In this document: one piece after another, positions 5,965 through 6,297 of the stretch
How the letters are laid out: each line of letters starts with the position of its first letter
Position numbering within the stretch: the stretch's first letter is position 1
Origin: Rhodospirillaceae bacterium
GTDB lineage: Bacteria; Pseudomonadota; Alphaproteobacteria; UBA8366; GCA-2717185
Assembly: GCA_028817685.1 (NCBI GenBank)
Contig: JAPPPC010000201.1
Span: forward strand, 1 to 6,297
DNA length: 6,297 nucleotides
Direction: 5' to 3'
Notes under the pieces: model-generated
The model's database searches: none
The model's input: the letters and a program-made list of their open reading frames with translations, nothing else
What the model was told of the DNA's origin: nothing
Translations under genes and position numbers: made by a program

Positions 5965-6297
5965 TCACGCCGTCGTTGCGGCCTTTTTTGTGTTCTTCCC
6001 CTTGCGCCGTCCTTTGGTGACGGTGCTCAAAGCGTCATACATGATCGACATCGCTCGGTCGACTTCCTCATTACTACTGGTCATCGGCGGCACGAGCCGG
6101 ATGACGTTCTTCAGGTCGCGCACCCCGCGCGTCTGAAATATCAAGCCATGCGACAGGCAGTATTCGAACATCGCCGTGACTTCCTTGTTCGCAGGCGTCT
6201 TCTTGTCCCGGTCCGTCACGAATTCGATGCCCAGCAAAACACCCCGTCCGCGGATATCGCCGATCAGCTCGAACTCCTTGGCCATCTTACGGAACGC
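5965..6297 (-). CDS. class III aminotransferase, C-terminal part (5' end outside window)
   Basis: Only the last 110 residues are visible; the frame is open to the right edge, so the ATG at 6285 is internal. The sequence is the small C-terminal domain of a PLP-dependent class III (omega/GABA-type) aminotransferase. Landmarks are GDIRGRGVLLGIEFV with the typical G-x-R-G-x-G, a helix around EVTAMFEYCLSHGLIF, the strand NVIRLVPPMT, and the closing helix NEEVDRAMSIMYDAL. The PLP lysine and substrate-determining residues lie upstream, so the substrate cannot be read. Such enzymes move an amino group from an amine or amino acid to pyruvate or 2-oxoglutarate. It is the first visible gene of the dgcN-dgcA operon. 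After the fold ends, a lysine/arginine-rich tail (TKGRRKGKNTKKAATTA) follows, which is unusual for the family. Confidence 0.85.
   Translation of the reverse strand, partial: AFRKMAKEFELIGDIRGRGVLLGIEFVTDRDKKTPANKEVTAMFEYCLSHGLIFQTRGVRDLKNVIRLVPPMTSSNEEVDRAMSIMYDALSTVTKGRRKGKNTKKAATTA

Overview
The window looks like a piece of an alphaproteobacterial chromosome. Coding DNA is fairly GC-rich. It carries a CpdR-type single-domain response regulator and a soluble PAS histidine kinase whose phosphoacceptor domain resembles the DivJ/PleC/PdhS group; both belong to the cell-cycle phosphorelay typical of that class. No mobile element, CRISPR array or phage gene was seen. The order cannot be fixed from sequence reading alone; a Rhodospirillales-like lineage would fit but is a guess.

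Left part (1-770). A tRNA-Val(GAC) runs off the left edge on the minus strand, preceded by a clear sigma70-like promoter. Upstream of it, on the same strand, is cpdR. The 259 bp between cpdR and the next, divergent gene are relatively AT-rich. They hold two short GC-rich hairpins just ahead of the cpdR start, and a nested palindromic element containing TTAA-N8-TTAAC, one base off the canonical CtrA box spacing.

Middle (771-3970, plus strand). A secreted SLT-type lytic transglycosylase is followed by the soluble PAS histidine kinase and then by a class V PLP-dependent aminotransferase-fold enzyme with a strong Shine-Dalgarno sequence. These three are spaced (104 and 57 bp gaps) and need not be one operon.

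Right part (3967-6297, minus strand). A tight operon reads leftward: the C-terminal end of a class III aminotransferase, 22 bp, a DUF1611 protein matching the D-glutamate N-acetyltransferase DgcN, then an enolase-superfamily enzyme matching N-acetyl-D-glutamate racemase DgcA (or the related L-Ala-D/L-Glu dipeptide epimerase). The last two overlap by one base (TGATG). DgcA converges on the class V enzyme and their stop codons overlap.

How the parts fit together: the dgcN-dgcA pair suggests conversion of D-Glu to N-acetyl-D-Glu and then N-acetyl-L-Glu, with the two PLP enzymes as possible partners. The lytic transglycosylase nearby releases peptidoglycan fragments, a natural source of D-Glu, but a functional link is only an inference. 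CpdR and the histidine kinase probably serve cell-cycle or proteolysis control and need not relate to amino-acid catabolism.
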